Source: Candidatus Omnitrophota bacterium (GTDB lineage Bacteria > Omnitrophota > Gorgyraeia > Gygaellales > Profunditerraquicolaceae). From it: a DNA stretch of 6,525 nucleotides. The position numbers and the translations under genes were made by a program. Within the stretch, counting starts at the first letter, position 1. Every line of letters begins with the position of its first letter. The stretch spans positions 1 to 6,525 of the forward strand of contig JAUYEC010000037.1 in the NCBI GenBank assembly GCA_030691585.1, in the 5' to 3' direction. Shown here in pieces: positions 5,113-6,525 of this stretch. Below the pieces are notes generated by a model, which was not told the DNA's origin, searched no databases, and worked only from the letters and a program-made list of their open reading frames with translations.

Positions 5113-6525
5113 CTATTCTCTCACTCGCGGATCAATAGGTGCCGCGATCACCTCGTAAACATCGATCGGCCCGGTCTTTTGGATACACATTATATCCTTA
5201 TCCGGACACTCTTGAGCCGGAAACGTTTTTATCAACTTCAGGCCGGGATTGGCGGGAATACGCACTAGCTCATTTTGCTCAACAATAATCCCCGTATCCT
5301 GAAATTCCGCCCGGTGCACAATGACGTATTTGGCCCCCATCCATTTTAATATGCCCGCAGTATCTGACTTGGACAGGTCCCTGATCTCCTGCGCCACTTT
5401 ATGGGCATGTGTCCCGGGATTAGTTCCATTAATAATCTTTTTCCCGTGCCTGGTCTGGTAAAACTTATACATTTCATTGGGAGAATCGGCATCCAGAGGA
5501 TATTCGGCAACTACCGTATCCGCGCTCTGCTCCGCCAACCAGGAATAAACCGCCGGAAAACTTGAGACATCAATAACCTTATACGGCGGCCAGTTCCAGA
5601 ATTCAAACAATACCGCCCCGCAGAATAGAAAAGCAATAGCTGCCTTTGCCTTTTGGCTTTTAAAGCGGACTAATATATACTTTAATCCAAAACCGGCCAG
5701 AACCGCCACTGCCAGCATCAAAACAATGCCGAAACGGCAATATGCCCTGAACATCGGCAATATTTTATACATAAAAAATGACGGCATGTAAATCTTAATA
5801 CCGAAAATTTGCCACCACGGCGGTTGGGAGAATAACCAAGACGCAATTGCCAGAAAAATAAAGAACCCGATATAGAAATTTTCTCTTACGAAGGGACAGT
5901 CCCCGCTTTTTGGAAACTGTTTTCGAGCTCCCCCGTTTTTTCTCCGCGTCCTAAAAGCCACAAACGCCAAAATCATCGGAACCCAACCCAAATAAAGCGT
6001 ATGCTCGGTGAGGCTCCCTCCGTATAAGGACGAGCCGATAAACTGCTCCGTAAAGCCGCCGAAAACCGGATGCGCTGTCGCCGGTAAAAAATAGCTTAAA
6101 GGCCGGGCAGATTGGAAAAAAAGATCGTCAAGGGGCCTGACTAAATTCCACGCCAGCGGCTGGATAGTTTCCCTCTTAAAAATAACCTTCTTAATACTAT
6201 GGCCTGCCGCAGTAGACATAATAAGGACTATTCCTGAGGCCATAACCAAAAGTGTCAATTTTAGAAATCGCCAATACCGCGCGTCTGGTAATTTATAGAA
6301 AATCAGGCAATATACCAAAAATAAAACTGATGTAATATACATAAAATAAGTATAGTGGAATTCAAACGAAATAACCAAAAAAATGGCCCCGATACTTAAA
6401 AATAAGTTCTTATACTTAGGATGTTCCTGGAGCTTGATCAATGTAAGAATATACAACGGCATCCATTGAATGTTGACCAGCGAAAGATGCTGCCAGGCCC
6501 GGGCAAAGTGATACGGACAAAACGC
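5113..6525 (-). CDS. Multi-pass membrane protein, YfhO/GT-C-like, N-terminus cut by the window edge
   Basis: The frame is open to the right edge. The first internal ATG is at 6462, but the 21 codons before it (AFCPYHFARAWQHLSLVNIQW) resemble family-conserved sequence, so the true start lies outside and 470 residues are visible. About seven hydrophobic segments can be picked out, including NLFLSIGAIFLVISF, FLKLTLLVMASGIVLIM, HTLYLGWVPMILAFVAF, FYIGFFIFLAIASWLF, FGIVLMLAVAVLAGFGL and AAIAFLFCGAVLFEFW. A soluble C-terminal tail of about 150 residues follows, with SFPAVYSWLAEQ, VVAEYPLD and ILKWMGAKYVIVHRAEF. The 'FRAYCRFG' stretch before a membrane helix and the EYPL and KYVIVHR tail match, from memory, a broad bacterial group likened to YfhO and GT-C glycosyltransferases that use lipid-linked sugars. 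Catalytic residues expected in the N-terminal loop are not in the window, so activity is unproven. The loop encoded at 5878-5952 is unusually basic and holds palindromic DNA. Confidence 0.8.
   Translation of the reverse strand, partial: AFCPYHFARAWQHLSLVNIQWMPLYILTLIKLQEHPKYKNLFLSIGAIFLVISFEFHYTYFMYITSVLFLVYCLIFYKLPDARYWRFLKLTLLVMASGIVLIMSTAAGHSIKKVIFKRETIQPLAWNLVRPLDDLFFQSARPLSYFLPATAHPVFGGFTEQFIGSSLYGGSLTEHTLYLGWVPMILAFVAFRTRRKNGGARKQFPKSGDCPFVRENFYIGFFIFLAIASWLFSQPPWWQIFGIKIYMPSFFMYKILPMFRAYCRFGIVLMLAVAVLAGFGLKYILVRFKSQKAKAAIAFLFCGAVLFEFWNWPPYKVIDVSSFPAVYSWLAEQSADTVVAEYPLDADSPNEMYKFYQTRHGKKIINGTNPGTHAHKVAQEIRDLSKSDTAGILKWMGAKYVIVHRAEFQDTGIIVEQNELVRIPANPGLKLIKTFPAQECPDKDIMCIQKTGPIDVYEVIAAPIDPRVRE
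5893..5924. repeat. Pair of short palindromes inside the membrane-protein gene
   Basis: GGGAC-A-GTCCC (5893-5903) and the imperfect GGAAAC-T-GTTTTC (5912-5924) sit eight bases apart within the coding frame. They encode part of a basic loop (NGGARKQFPKSGDCPFVREN) between two membrane helices. This looks like a small palindromic element carried in frame; it is described further in the findings. Confidence 0.5.

Noticed and set aside
6400..6462. ATG at 6462 considered as the true start of the membrane protein
   Set aside because: The frame is open upstream to the window edge and encodes family-like sequence (CPYHFARAWQHLSLVNIQW), so the start lies outside the window.

Overview
This window reads as a chromosomal fragment from an uncultured bacterium. 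All seven recognisable genes lie on the minus strand, so transcription runs from the right end to the left end. Gene starts show Shine-Dalgarno-like sequences and there is one textbook sigma70-type promoter. Most gaps between genes hold short palindromic dispersed repeats. From memory, such repeats are frequent in metagenome-derived genomes such as Omnitrophota and some other deep-branching lineages. That is only a weak hint, and the sequence alone does not fix the taxon.

Right part (4293-6525): a large multi-pass membrane protein enters from the right edge with its N-terminus missing. It resembles YfhO/GT-C-like glycan membrane proteins. An 82-base gap with an ATTGC...GCAAT repeat follows, then a complete papain-fold (C1) cysteine peptidase with an intact Gln-Cys-His-Asn set and no signal peptide.

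Middle (2974-4273): an AT-rich, highly symmetric promoter/operator drives a two-gene module. The first gene is an AbiEii/AbiGii-type nucleotidyltransferase (toxin-like). The second overlaps it by ATGA and encodes a protein with a C-terminal XRE helix-turn-helix (antitoxin/autorepressor-like). The control region has three dyads centred 15 bp apart, with TATA tetramers spaced 7-7-9-7-7 around the likely transcription start. This is the most striking non-coding structure in the window.

Left part (1-2967): three genes typical of a surface-polysaccharide or nucleotide-sugar locus. They are a Gfo/Idh/MocA oxidoreductase, a CarB/PylC-like ATP-grasp ligase and a family 2 glycosyltransferase that runs off the left edge. 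The two gaps between them each contain a 31-base perfect palindrome of the same repeat family, differing by compensated base changes. No terminator is visible between the toxin-antitoxin-like pair and these genes, so they may be read through from its promoter. Together with the membrane protein this suggests a cell-envelope glycan locus interrupted by a toxin-antitoxin-like pair. The joint pathway is inference.

There is no RNA gene, CRISPR array or transposase gene, and no stretch above 300 bases without a gene.
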